Shown here: positions 1-8,750 of the stretch, piece after piece
Numbering within the stretch: position 1 is the stretch's first letter
How the letters are laid out: each line of letters begins with the position of its first letter
Assembly (NCBI RefSeq): GCF_014699035.1
Contig: NZ_JACXAA010000003.1
Location: 372,001 to 436,000 of the forward strand
Source: Spirosoma validum
Lineage (GTDB): Bacteria; Bacteroidota; Bacteroidia; Cytophagales; Spirosomataceae
Length of the DNA: 64,000 bases
Reading direction: 5' to 3'
Made by a program: the position numbers and the translations under genes
Notes under the pieces: model-generated
What the model saw: the letters and a program-made list of their open reading frames with translations, nothing else
Told to the model about the DNA's origin: nothing
Database searches by the model: none

Positions 1-510
1 GTCGATAACCTCAAACGTACCCGCGACGAAATCACGCGTGAAGTCGAAAATCTGACGGATACTCAGTGGCACTTTCATGAATCACCCGATCGCTGGAGCA
101 TTGCCGAAGTGGTTGAACATCTGGCTCTTTGGGAAATTATCTGGGCACGAGAAATCAGCATTGGAACGCGCTCAAAACCCCAGCCTGAACTGAATAAAAC
201 CAGTCGGCCTGATAGCTATTATGCCAACTGGATCATGGAAGATACGCCCCACAAATCGCCCGATTTTTCGCGCCCGACAGGGTTTATCAAAGGAAAAGAT
301 AATTTGACGTTCTTTACGAAATTACGAAATCAGCACATCGCATTTACCGATACAACCCGGGCGGATATGCGCTCCTGTTTCGAGTTCACCGGTACGGATG
401 CTCGTCGAAACATGCATCAGGTATATATTTTTCAGTGGGGGCATGTCGATCGGCACATGCGTCAGATCCGCAAGATCAAAGCACATCCGAATTACCCGAA
501 AGCGCAATAG
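1..510 (+). CDS. DinB-like family protein (5' end cut by window)
   Basis: The reading frame is open from base 1 to the TAG at 508-510, so the N-terminus lies outside the window; 169 residues are visible. The segment WSIAEVVEHLALWE and the later QWGHVDRHMRQI are the two His-containing signatures of the DinB/YfiT four-helix bundle, whose three histidines usually bind a divalent metal. Such proteins are often thiol-dependent transferases or of unknown role in Bacteroidota. The substrate cannot be told from sequence. A palindromic repeat begins right after the stop codon. Confidence 0.8.
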   Translation, partial: VDNLKRTRDEITREVENLTDTQWHFHESPDRWSIAEVVEHLALWEIIWAREISIGTRSKPQPELNKTSRPDSYYANWIMEDTPHKSPDFSRPTGFIKGKDNLTFFTKLRNQHIAFTDTTRADMRSCFEFTGTDARRNMHQVYIFQWGHVDRHMRQIRKIKAHPNYPKAQ

Positions 511-587
511 CATAGGGGTAAGGGCAGGGGGCAGAGGGACTAAAAACGTATACGGGGTACCTTCTGCCCCATGCCCTTACCCTTATG
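511..587. repeat. G/C-skewed inverted repeat, copy 1
   Basis: The arm at 511-539 is complementary to 559-587 with about four mismatches in 29 positions, around a 19-nt loop. The arms are runs of GGG-rich words such as cataggggtaagggca. A clearly related palindrome lies at 5749-5819. Both directly follow a stop codon. It may act as a transcription terminator for the DinB-like gene, but the recurrence suggests a dispersed palindromic element. Confidence 0.7.
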
Positions 588-613
588 CCAACCAACAAGT
601 AAACGAACAAACG

Positions 614-1054
614 ATGGAAACTCTTAACAAAACATCACTTACTGAACAGACACGCAAAGGGGCTTGTCTGGCTTTTTTTTCGGCCTATCAGGATATGGAT
701 ACGGCCCGCATGATCCAACTCGCTACGCCCGACGCGACCGTGCATTTTCAGCCCATGGGCGACGATGGGAAAGGGTCATTCTGGGAATTTGGCAAAGGCG
801 TGTGGCAATTGCTCATGGACTGTTTTCCGAACCTCGACAACACCGTTGATAGCCTGACAGCCGACGGAGACACAGTAACGGCGCACGTGACGATCTTTGG
901 AACACAGGCGCAGGATTTTCTGGGTATTACCAACAAAGGCCTTCACTTCAACAGTGACCATGTGTTCGTGTTCCATTTCGACGAAGCCGACCGGATTACG
1001 AACCTGGACATTACCTGGGACCACGCCAGTTTTAGCAAACAACTGGGTGCCTGA
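614..1054 (+). CDS. SnoaL-like / NTF2-fold protein
   Basis: This 146-residue protein starts at ATG 614; an open frame extends further upstream but runs through the palindrome at 511-587, so the internal ATG is preferred. The opening RKGACLAFFSAYQDMDTARM followed by a segment with DATVHFQPMG, and the C-terminal HVFVFHFDEADRITNLDITWD, fit the SnoaL-like polyketide-cyclase/ester-cyclase family (cone-shaped alpha+beta barrel). These proteins are cytosolic and act on small hydrophobic substrates or have no known activity. No catalytic residue can be assigned with confidence. It is not in an evident operon. Confidence 0.7.
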   Translation: METLNKTSLTEQTRKGACLAFFSAYQDMDTARMIQLATPDATVHFQPMGDDGKGSFWEFGKGVWQLLMDCFPNLDNTVDSLTADGDTVTAHVTIFGTQAQDFLGITNKGLHFNSDHVFVFHFDEADRITNLDITWDHASFSKQLGA

Positions 1055-1092
1055 TCTTTCTCAGTAAAATCCGGTGTGTGGTGGGTTAGCAG

Positions 1093-4000
1093 CTAACGTA
1101 ACAAAGCGACACTGCCGACCCGCTGCACGTACGTATCGCCTTTCATCAGAACTTCTGCTTCGAAGGTATAGCTTCCTGCGGGCATCGGCAGTCCGTTGAA
1201 TTTTCCATCCCAACATTCGCCGGGCTGGCTGCTGTTGGCTGGAAAATTCTGTTTTTCAAAGACGACTTCGCCCCATCGGCTCCGAACGCGTAAGTGCTGA
1301 ATTTGCTGAATGCCAGCGCCAAAGAGCGTCCAGGTTCGCCCAATGTTGTCTGTTTCGTTGGGCGAAAAGGCATCGGGTATAAAAACCTCGCAGGAAATGG
1401 CTGTTCCAACCAGTTGCGATCCCGTCGAACTCTGGCAATCGGCTCCTCCCGACGACACGACCAGCGAAACACTGTAAGGCCCTGGTTGAGACAACGGCAA
1501 CGTAACGGTCTGACCGCTTAACTGCCGTCCGTCGCTCACGTACCAATCCCAGGCATCGGCGTTCGCTGCTGAGCCGACGAGTCGAATAGCCCCCGGCGCA
1601 CACTGTTCGGCATTTCCCTCAACCGTGATGGTGGCCTGCGGTTTCTGACGAATGGTAACCACTTTGGGGAATTTATTCTGACAACTCGCTGACGCACCAA
1701 GAACCGTTAATGTAACCGTATAACTCCCCGGATTTGTGTACGAATGCGTTGGGGAATGCGTCACGGAGTCAATAGCCGACCCATCGCCAAAATTCCAGCG
1801 AAACCGGTTAGATGGACTGGTTAGATTAGTGATCTGGATGGGTAGCCCCTGACAGGCGGTTTGTGATTTAAATTGAAAATCGCCCGTTGGCAATTGTCCC
1901 GTACGAATCGATTTACGCGTCGAATCGTAGCCACACTCCGTAATGGCCGTCAGCGAAACGGAATACGTCGTGTTGGGTTGTGTAAACGCCTGTTGCGGAT
2001 TGGCTTGTGTAAGAACCGTCCCGTTGCTGAATCGCCATATCCACCGGATTGGCTTCGGGGTAGTTGCGTCCGTAAACGTAACGGGTTCGCCTGGGCAGGG
2101 CGTTGGATTGCTAATCGTAAAGAGCGGTCGGACTAAGGTAGGCGAAATGCGGATCGATACGCGGCTGGTATCGTATCCACACTCGTTGGCGGCAATGAGC
2201 TGCACCCGGAACGTTTGGGTACTATCACGAGCCGAAAACGGATGCGACAACGTATCGGTCGATGAATGGAACGGGCTGCTTCCGTCACCGAATAGCCACA
2301 AAGCAGGTTGACTTTGACCCGTTGACCGGTTAGAGAATTTCACTCGGGCGGGCGAGCAGCGGAACGTAGTCGAATCCACACCAAGATCAGCCTGAACTAA
2401 TGGCCGAACGGTCACCACGGCTGAGTACGATTGTACACCACAGGCATTCCGGGCTGTCAGACTGACCGGAAACGTCAGCACCTGCCGGGTCTGATTCTGG
2501 TACGTATGGACGGGCGGCTGAAATACCGTACTGGTCGAGCCATCACTGAAATTCCAGCTATACTGCGCATCTGGATTAGCGGTTCCGGCTACGCCAAACG
2601 AAACGGTCATGGGCGAGCAACCTGTTGTCTGGCTTGGGGTAAACGAAACGGGAGCCAGAGCGGCTACCAGCCGAACGGCCCGGCTGATTGTATCGACGCA
2701 TCCGCCCGAACCGGCCTGCAATAATAATCGGTTCTGGCCGGCGGGGAGACTTATCGTTGGCTGCCGATCGGTTGAAATGGGATTGGTCTGGCCGTTCAGG
2801 AACCATCGGAACGTAGTAGCCGCCGTAGACGTGTTCTGAATCTGTACCGCCGAGCCACTACAGGCGCCGGTTATGCTAAAATCCGCTTTCGGACGCCCGA
2901 TTGACACAACCGCATCATCGCGGGTTGGGCACCCTGCCGTACCGATGCCGAGTTCATACGATACCGGTATTTGGGTCGCCGTGATTCCATTTAGAAATAA
3001 CGTATCGTTACGAACGGCGTTTGGAAAAGCAGTACTACGCCAGACGCCTCCCGGCAGCGAACTGCGCAGTTTCACAAAGGTCGTGTTGCCGCAAATAGCC
3101 GTATCGTAGGCTGTTACCTGACCACCCTCGACTGCAATTCGGATAGTGTCGCTACGTCGACAGACGCCGTTGCCGCGCGAATAGATCAGCTCATACTGTC
3201 CCGTTGTTTTTGGGTTAAAGAACGTATTGGTGCCCTGCGTTTCGATCAACGCTCTTCCGGAGCCGCTCCACGTTCCATTTGGGAGGTTAGTTTGTAGAGG
3301 AAATCTCGCTGACGCAGCGCATACGGCCGTCTTGCGGTCGGGTGTCGTGATGTTCGGAGTCGTGATCCGTACGGCTTGTGGAGCCTGTACAAAAAACGTA
3401 TCGCTCATGACGCGCGTGCCACACATATTGCGCAACTCCCCCCGGACAATGTAGGGCGTTGGTGATAAAGCTGCTTCCACATCGGCATTCGGCGCGAGCG
3501 GTTGCCCATTGAACGTATACGTAGCGTTTGGATTGGGATTGATCAGTCGGTACCGAAACGATGCGCAACTGTCGGGCTGTGGCAGTAACGTCAAAGGCGG
3601 TAAATCGATCACACGGTGCTGACAGACGAAGGGTTTCGACGTACCGCAGTCGTTGAGCGCCGTTAAGGTTATCGTATAGTTTCCGGTCTGGGTGAATTGC
3701 AGTTTCACGACGCTCGAACCGCTGTTCGTGTTCTGAACATATCGGTAAGTGTTGGGCGTAATACTCCATTGATAGCGCGACGCATCAATCGACGTCGTGG
3801 CATCGAGCGACAGAACGCCCCCATTCGATAGACAGACGCCCAGCGTATCCTGCGCCTTGAAATCATAGCCCACAGCGGTATAACTCGCTACGGGTGTTTT
3901 TTTGATCGGTACGGTAAACTGTTTGGCATCCGTGCCACAGGAATTCGTCGCCGTCAGACTAACCGTATACGAGCTTTGAGTAGCCGGAAAAGTATGCGTA

Positions 4001-4545
4001 GGATTATCGAGCGTCGAAGTCGTATTATCGCCGAAGTTCCAGCTATATTTTGTATCGTTTGCGATATCGCTTGCGTTGGGACAGGTGTTGTTTCGAAAAA
4101 AAACAGGTTTCGCTTCGCAGGCATCGGGGATCGCCAACCGAATACTAGGCTTCACCAGGAACACTAGTTTTCGGATGATGTTATCGCCCGGGCAGTCGGT
4201 TTCAATCTCGATGTTGTATTTTAAGATACCCCCGTACAGACAGTCTCTTCCAAAATTTCCCAGCTTATAGGTGTGCTCTACCCGTACAGGACCTGGCCCG
4301 CTTTTCGTCTCGATTGGCGTATTGTCACCCCACTTGATTGTGAATTTTTTGTACGAGCAGATGGACGCTGGAATTACGTTGAAACACATCACATAAGCGG
4401 TGTCGGCTTCCGAAACGCAGCGGGTTAAGTTACCCTGACAGGCATTAACGTCAACTAGTTGGGCTTTTGCTGTAAATGAACAAATAAAAAATAGGGTGAT
4501 TACAGCCGAACCTATACAATATCGTAGCGAAGTTGTAAAATACAT
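1093..4545 (-). CDS. PKD-repeat surface protein with type IX (type B) C-terminal sorting domain
   Basis: The protein has 1150 residues from ATG 4545; 16 more in-frame residues are possible, but this start gives a clean signal peptide (MYFTTSLRYCIGSAVITLFF, ending near TAKAQ). At least six PKD-like modules follow, marked by WNFGDGS- or WNFSDGS-like strands and HTY/HSYTNPGSYTVTLT turns. Many cysteines lie between them. The last ~95 residues (VFIPDAFSPNETDNIG, then a RVRSRWGEVVFE stretch and WDGKFNGLPMPAGSYTFE) are the CHU_C/gliding-motility C-terminal domain used for type IX secretion. It is expected to be a large cell-surface or secreted adhesin. A PorP/SprF homologue is divergently transcribed next to it, a usual pairing for this sorting-domain class. 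Confidence 0.92.
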   Translation of the reverse strand: MYFTTSLRYCIGSAVITLFFICSFTAKAQLVDVNACQGNLTRCVSEADTAYVMCFNVIPASICSYKKFTIKWGDNTPIETKSGPGPVRVEHTYKLGNFGRDCLYGGILKYNIEIETDCPGDNIIRKLVFLVKPSIRLAIPDACEAKPVFFRNNTCPNASDIANDTKYSWNFGDNTTSTLDNPTHTFPATQSSYTVSLTATNSCGTDAKQFTVPIKKTPVASYTAVGYDFKAQDTLGVCLSNGGVLSLDATTSIDASRYQWSITPNTYRYVQNTNSGSSVVKLQFTQTGNYTITLTALNDCGTSKPFVCQHRVIDLPPLTLLPQPDSCASFRYRLINPNPNATYTFNGQPLAPNADVEAALSPTPYIVRGELRNMCGTRVMSDTFFVQAPQAVRITTPNITTPDRKTAVCAASARFPLQTNLPNGTWSGSGRALIETQGTNTFFNPKTTGQYELIYSRGNGVCRRSDTIRIAVEGGQVTAYDTAICGNTTFVKLRSSLPGGVWRSTAFPNAVRNDTLFLNGITATQIPVSYELGIGTAGCPTRDDAVVSIGRPKADFSITGACSGSAVQIQNTSTAATTFRWFLNGQTNPISTDRQPTISLPAGQNRLLLQAGSGGCVDTISRAVRLVAALAPVSFTPSQTTGCSPMTVSFGVAGTANPDAQYSWNFSDGSTSTVFQPPVHTYQNQTRQVLTFPVSLTARNACGVQSYSAVVTVRPLVQADLGVDSTTFRCSPARVKFSNRSTGQSQPALWLFGDGSSPFHSSTDTLSHPFSARDSTQTFRVQLIAANECGYDTSRVSIRISPTLVRPLFTISNPTPCPGEPVTFTDATTPKPIRWIWRFSNGTVLTQANPQQAFTQPNTTYSVSLTAITECGYDSTRKSIRTGQLPTGDFQFKSQTACQGLPIQITNLTSPSNRFRWNFGDGSAIDSVTHSPTHSYTNPGSYTVTLTVLGASASCQNKFPKVVTIRQKPQATITVEGNAEQCAPGAIRLVGSAANADAWDWYVSDGRQLSGQTVTLPLSQPGPYSVSLVVSSGGADCQSSTGSQLVGTAISCEVFIPDAFSPNETDNIGRTWTLFGAGIQQIQHLRVRSRWGEVVFEKQNFPANSSQPGECWDGKFNGLPMPAGSYTFEAEVLMKGDTYVQRVGSVALLR

Positions 4546-4683
4546 TTTGTATGGATGGATAGATAGAGTCGTAAATATATACAATCTATCCAAACAATTT
4601 ATTTACTTTACAGAGGAGATTGTTTCCTGGCTTAAGCGCTGAAAACTGGGGAGTTAACTCGCTTATAGTACATATACCACACC

Positions 4684-5748
4684 ATGCGAAAATCAATTGT
4701 AACCATGCTTCTGGGCTGGTTATGGGCAAATCCTATGTTTGCTCAGGACCCGCAATTCTCGCAGTTCTACGCGAATCCACTTTACCATAATCCAGCTTTT
4801 GCGGGTAGTTCGGGCTCATCGCGACTCATTCTCAATTATCGGAATCAGTGGCCTGCGCTGGGCACGAATTATCAGACAATGACCGCTTCGTTTGATACGT
4901 ATCTGGCGGCTGACCGGGGGCCGGTAGGACTGGGTTGGGGTATTCAGGCCATGCATGATCAGCAGGCTAGCTTCTGGCGTACGAACCGGGTAACGGCCAT
5001 GATGGCTCCTGACGTAACGCTGTTCCATGATTCGAACCGATCATGGCGTCTGATTTTAGCACCTCAGGTTTCGTTTACGTCAGGCCAGTATAATCCGGTT
5101 GGGCTAACGTTTGTCGATCAGTTTTCGGCCAATGGCCTGACCAGCCTGACCAGCGCGGACCCCCTGTCGGTAGCGGGTATTAACCACAACTATTGGGATC
5201 TGTCTTTAGGTACGTTGCTCGAAAGTCAGCCCGACGATCGCGATCAGGCGTCGTTCTGGGTAGGTGGAACAATGCATCACATTGGCAAGTCGGTCAGGCG
5301 CGACGACTGGGTTACGCAACGCTGGGGCGCTCAGTTCGGGATTCGGTTTCCGATGGGCTGGTCAATTGGTGAGCATGGGTTAGGTCACGAAGCCAGCCGC
5401 GATAAAAGCGTAACCCTGACCGCGAACTACCGGCAGCAAGGGGCCGACCGTCAACTCGACGCCGGACTGAACGCTACCTACTCCCCTGTGATGGTGGGCG
5501 TTTGGTACAGAAACATTCCCTTCCGGCGATACAATCAAACTACCCAGCGGGATGCACTCATCGGATTAGTTGCGCTGCAACTGGATCGGTTCATGGTTCA
5601 GTACAGTTACGACATCACCATTTCGTCGCTTAGCTGGGCATCGGGTGGTGCCCATGAACTAACTGTCTGGTACGGATTCGATTCATTATTTAGCTTTTCC
5701 AGTCGGCGGGGTAATGCCAAGCGGCAGCGAAAATGCCTTAATTTCTAA
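4684..5748 (+). CDS. PorP/SprF family type IX secretion outer-membrane protein
   Basis: This 354-residue protein begins with a signal peptide (MRKSIVTMLLGWLWANPMFA) followed by QDPQFSQFYANPLYHNPAFAG, the diagnostic N-terminus of the PorP/SprF family. The remainder alternates polar and hydrophobic residues as in an outer-membrane beta-barrel, with the typical NYRNQWP motif near residue 57. Family members help type IX cargo with type B C-terminal domains reach or attach to the surface. The neighbouring divergent PKD protein carries exactly such a domain and is the likely client. The 138-bp gap between the two starts presumably holds both promoters. Confidence 0.93.
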   Translation: MRKSIVTMLLGWLWANPMFAQDPQFSQFYANPLYHNPAFAGSSGSSRLILNYRNQWPALGTNYQTMTASFDTYLAADRGPVGLGWGIQAMHDQQASFWRTNRVTAMMAPDVTLFHDSNRSWRLILAPQVSFTSGQYNPVGLTFVDQFSANGLTSLTSADPLSVAGINHNYWDLSLGTLLESQPDDRDQASFWVGGTMHHIGKSVRRDDWVTQRWGAQFGIRFPMGWSIGEHGLGHEASRDKSVTLTANYRQQGADRQLDAGLNATYSPVMVGVWYRNIPFRRYNQTTQRDALIGLVALQLDRFMVQYSYDITISSLSWASGGAHELTVWYGFDSLFSFSSRRGNAKRQRKCLNF

Positions 5749-5819
5749 GGGCATAGGGGTAAGGACATAGGGCATGGCCCTTTTATTTCTCCCTATGCCC
5801 TTGCCCCTCTGCCCTATGC
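5749..5819. repeat. G/C-skewed inverted repeat, copy 2
   Basis: Immediately after the PorP/SprF stop codon, 5749-5777 can pair imperfectly with 5791-5819; the core gggtaaggacataggg faces a complement with two mismatches. The words cataggggtaagg and atgccctt are shared with the palindrome at 511-587, so both belong to one repeat family. The right arm reaches the stop codon of the convergent NRAMP gene. It could serve as a bidirectional terminator. Confidence 0.7.
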
Positions 5820-7018
5820 TATTGAAAAGCCAACCAGACGTTCCAGAGTCCCAGAATGGCGGTCACCAGCACAACAAGTCCCATCGCTACGTTCTGGCCT
5901 ACTGAATTACAATACGTATCCCCCAGAAGTTTTCGGTTGTTTACGGCGGCAAACAGGAATACTGTAACGAAGGGTAACAGAATACCATTAATCGCCTGAA
6001 CGGCTACGATGACAGGGATTGGCGTTACGTTCAATAGTCCGAATGTTAGACCCGTTCCCATAACAATAAGCCAGATAGCACGATAAACGGGTGAGTTTTT
6101 TTGGACACCCAGTAGACTCTGCGCCGTTACTGCCGCAGCTAAGGGGGCTGTCAACGAAGAGGCAAAGCCAGCGGCAAATAAGCCAAACGCAAATAAGGAA
6201 CCGGCCCATGTACCGAGTCTGTCGGTTAATACCTGAGCCATGTGCGGGTAAGAGAAATCTTCGGGAATAAGCAATCCTGCCAGTAGCAACACCACTGAAA
6301 TAATTCCTCCCAACACCACCGCCACCCAAATTCCCAGACGCATTTCGCTGAGCGATTGAGCGGACGAACCCCCGGCCGGTACAATACTCGATCCGAAGAA
6401 AAGATTATAGGGCACAATCGTTGTGCCGATCAGGCTATTAATAAGTAATAGTGAACCCGAAGGAATATTTGGGGTGACCAGCGCTTTTGCTAGTTCAGCG
6501 GACGTAACGGGTGTGCCGAACGCTACGTAAACGAACGCTCCACCCATGGCAAAGACAATAATACCCAGGAAATTGGCCAGTCCCTGTGTTGTCCCAATCC
6601 AGAGTAGTACAATGCAAAGTAATCCCAGACCGATGGTTAGGCCTGGAACGGGTAAGCCTGTAAGGAGAGCCAGACCTGAAACGGCTCCCAGAATATTACC
6701 CGCCTGATAGGCGGCACAGCCCAGAAAAATAGCCAGAAATAGCCCCCAGGCAATCCAGCGCCCTTTAGTGCCCGCATACGTTTGTGTAATAACCTGCCCC
6801 AGATCGTGACCGGTAGCGATAGTAATTCGGGCAGCTGCTTCCTGTAGCCAGACGGTTCCTAACGTAGCAAATGTGAGTACCCAGAGTAATTGTAGTCCGA
6901 ATTTTGACCCAGCTATGGCACAGGCCGTAACGGAACCAGGACCAATAAACGCGGCCGAAATAACCGACCAGAACAAGACACTACCAAGACCAGAGCGGAG
7001 CGAGAGGGATTTGGGCAC
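5819..7018 (-). CDS. NRAMP-family metal-ion transporter, atypical metal site
   Basis: About 400 residues with roughly eleven hydrophobic segments place this in the NRAMP/MntH family of proton-coupled divalent-metal importers in the inner membrane. The usual TM1 DPGN metal motif reads GPGS here (SAAFIGPGSVTACAIAGSK), and the usual TM6 MPH motif reads VPY (LIGTTIVPYNLFFGSS). The aspartate and methionine that ligate Mn/Fe in classic members are therefore missing, so the substrate may differ. The frame stays open to a GTG at 7078, but those codons lie in an inverted repeat (7024-7106), so GTG 7018 (VPKSLSLRSGLG) is preferred. Dps lies upstream on the same strand. Confidence 0.85.
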   Translation of the reverse strand: MPKSLSLRSGLGSVLFWSVISAAFIGPGSVTACAIAGSKFGLQLLWVLTFATLGTVWLQEAAARITIATGHDLGQVITQTYAGTKGRWIAWGLFLAIFLGCAAYQAGNILGAVSGLALLTGLPVPGLTIGLGLLCIVLLWIGTTQGLANFLGIIVFAMGGAFVYVAFGTPVTSAELAKALVTPNIPSGSLLLINSLIGTTIVPYNLFFGSSIVPAGGSSAQSLSEMRLGIWVAVVLGGIISVVLLLAGLLIPEDFSYPHMAQVLTDRLGTWAGSLFAFGLFAAGFASSLTAPLAAAVTAQSLLGVQKNSPVYRAIWLIVMGTGLTFGLLNVTPIPVIVAVQAINGILLPFVTVFLFAAVNNRKLLGDTYCNSVGQNVAMGLVVLVTAILGLWNVWLAFQ

Positions 7019-7023
7019 CTGCA

Positions 7024-7106
7024 AAAAAGTGAAGCGTGAAGAATGACAAGTGATGAATATAGTAGATATTCCTGACACTCGTTAGTCCTCACGCTTCACT
7101 TTTCAT
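7024..7106. repeat. Inverted repeat between dps and the NRAMP gene
   Basis: Bases 7024-7042 (aaaaagtgaagcgtgaaga) are complementary to 7088-7106 with two mismatches. The repeat follows the dps stop codon and could form a terminator for that gene. It also accounts for the in-frame codons upstream of the chosen NRAMP start, which therefore probably do not encode protein. Confidence 0.55.
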
Positions 7107-7116
7107 TCTTTACTTA

Positions 7117-7590
7117 CTAGGAAAGATATTTCCGCAGCATCCAGGCCATCGCTTCGTGCGCTTCCATCAGACCCGTCAGGAAATCAGCCGTACCTGCATC
7201 TTTTAGCTCTTCGTCGCATTTCTCGACGTCCTCGCGCAATTCCCGGACGACCTGCTCATGATCGGCCAGCAGATTCTTGAACATCGCGGCAGTATCACTC
7301 GGCTTACCTGAATCTTCTTTTAAGCTGGTATTATGAATGAATTCGGCCATTGTCGCCAGGGGCGTGCCACCTAACTGCCGGATACGTTCAGCTACTTCAT
7401 CAATTTCAGCTTCGAGGGCTTTGTACTGCTTCTCGAAGAACTTATGGTACTCCATAAAATTCGGTCCCGCTACGTTCCAGTGGTATTTGCGGGTTTTGAT
7501 ATAGAGTACGTGCAGATCTGAAAGAAAATCGTTTAATAAGGTATTGTCCTGTTTCAGGACATCTTTTTCGAGGCCAATATTGGGTTGCAT
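7117..7590 (-). CDS. dps: Dps-like DNA-protecting ferritin
   Basis: The 157-residue length is standard for Dps. The inter-subunit ferroxidase site is complete: H37 (in KYHWNVAG), H49 and E53 (in EYHKFFEKQY), D64 and E68 (in EIDEVAERI), with the spacing of the classic His-His-Asp-Asp-Glu site and Glu replacing the first Asp. Family members form 12-subunit cages that oxidise and store iron using hydrogen peroxide, protecting DNA in starvation or oxidative stress. There is no lysine-rich DNA-binding tail at the N-terminus, so DNA binding is uncertain. It starts at ATG 7590. Confidence 0.93.
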   Translation of the reverse strand: MQPNIGLEKDVLKQDNTLLNDFLSDLHVLYIKTRKYHWNVAGPNFMEYHKFFEKQYKALEAEIDEVAERIRQLGGTPLATMAEFIHNTSLKEDSGKPSDTAAMFKNLLADHEQVVRELREDVEKCDEELKDAGTADFLTGLMEAHEAMAWMLRKYLS

Positions 7591-7752
7591 GATGCTAACG
7601 TAAGGTTAAATGAATGACATATTCAATAAGCCGGACTTCCAGCTTTGCTTCTTCATTAACCACGTGTAAGCAGGTTTGTTCGGTCGGCTCCGTAATGTGT
7701 TCATAGTCTAAATTAATAACCTGGACTTATAGAGTACATTACCTGAAGAAAC

Positions 7753-8688
7753 TTAAACCAGACCTGAAAAAACGGTGCGTGTATAGTGTAAATTCTGCTT
7801 GTGCGCTTCGACAGGACCCATTGTTTTGGGTGAATCTTTTTCCAGACATTGCTCCAGGACCAGGAGCGGACGAATGTTAACGGTTTTCAAATCAGCAGCA
7901 AGACGCCGGTAGTCGATATCACCATCGCTGAAGGTTTCCTGCCAGATACCATTTTTTGATTGCCGTATATGTATTTCCACGATACGTTTACCGTACAATT
8001 TCACTACGTCGAACAAGGCGATCTGCGAATTCCCGGAGCCTCGATAAATCCAGTGTGCATCCAGACAAAGCGATACGTTTTTCGGGTCAGTAGCCAGCAG
8101 CATGTGGTGAAATTCGCGGGCGGCCTGCCGGTGCTCGGGAGCGTGTGTATGATACGCTAACGTAATACCGCGTTCGCGCAGTTGAGCGCCCAGGCGATTA
8201 AGATTTTTGGCTTGTTCGATTAGTTCGGTATCGGTTTTGTCGTCATTGCTACCCCATTTAACGGGGCTGGGATTCGTTACGAAAATAGTGGTTCCGGCAG
8301 GTCGGGCGGCTTCAGCAATGGCCAGGACGGAGTCGATGGATTTCCGCGCTTCGTCGGCTCGATGAAGTGTACTGTTTACGTACAGCGACGGCATCGCCAG
8401 CTTGTATTTAGTTAGGTAAGGAATTAGTCTTTTAACCTCATCAGCGTTGGTAAACGAGGGTTCGTAAGCAGTAAGCCCCGTTTTTACGTACTCAGCCAGC
8501 GACGCGTCCGGATCAGCCATCCACTGTTTTTTCTCCCGTTCGTAAAACGTATTCCAGGTATAGACGTTGCAGGAAATCGGCCAGGTTTTAGCCACCATTT
8601 TCGTCTGAGCTAATGGGTTATCAGGAAAGACTGCGGCTCCGGATATAGCGGTCAAGGAGGCTAGGAATTGACGACGGGTCGAGGGCAT
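7753..8688 (-). CDS. Sugar phosphate isomerase/epimerase-like protein with Tat-type leader
   Basis: The 311-residue protein starts at ATG 8688 with MPSTRRQFLASLTAISGAAV, a twin-arginine-like signal, suggesting export to the periplasm in folded form. The body is a xylose-isomerase-like TIM barrel (AP endonuclease 2 superfamily): a GITLAYHTHAPEHR strand, SLCLDAHWIYRG and IVEIHIRQS supply the usual His/Asp/Glu metal ligands, and LLVLEQCLE ends the barrel. The substrate is unknown. It lies 62 bp downstream of the 5-oxoprolinase gene on the same strand and may be co-transcribed with it and the DeoR-type regulator. Confidence 0.8.
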   Translation of the reverse strand: MPSTRRQFLASLTAISGAAVFPDNPLAQTKMVAKTWPISCNVYTWNTFYEREKKQWMADPDASLAEYVKTGLTAYEPSFTNADEVKRLIPYLTKYKLAMPSLYVNSTLHRADEARKSIDSVLAIAEAARPAGTTIFVTNPSPVKWGSNDDKTDTELIEQAKNLNRLGAQLRERGITLAYHTHAPEHRQAAREFHHMLLATDPKNVSLCLDAHWIYRGSGNSQIALFDVVKLYGKRIVEIHIRQSKNGIWQETFSDGDIDYRRLAADLKTVNIRPLLVLEQCLEKDSPKTMGPVEAHKQNLHYTRTVFSGLV

Positions 8689-8750
8689 GATTATCAAACT
8701 GGTCTATCGTAAAAGTGCAATAAAATAAGTAAATACTGATTATAGTAAGT

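Noticed and set aside
398..613. Upstream in-frame extension of the SnoaL-like protein
   Set aside because: It runs through the DinB-like gene in another frame and through the palindrome at 511-587; the ATG at 614 fits the family better.
4546..4593. 16-residue extension of the PKD protein
   Set aside because: The signal peptide is cleaner from ATG 4545.
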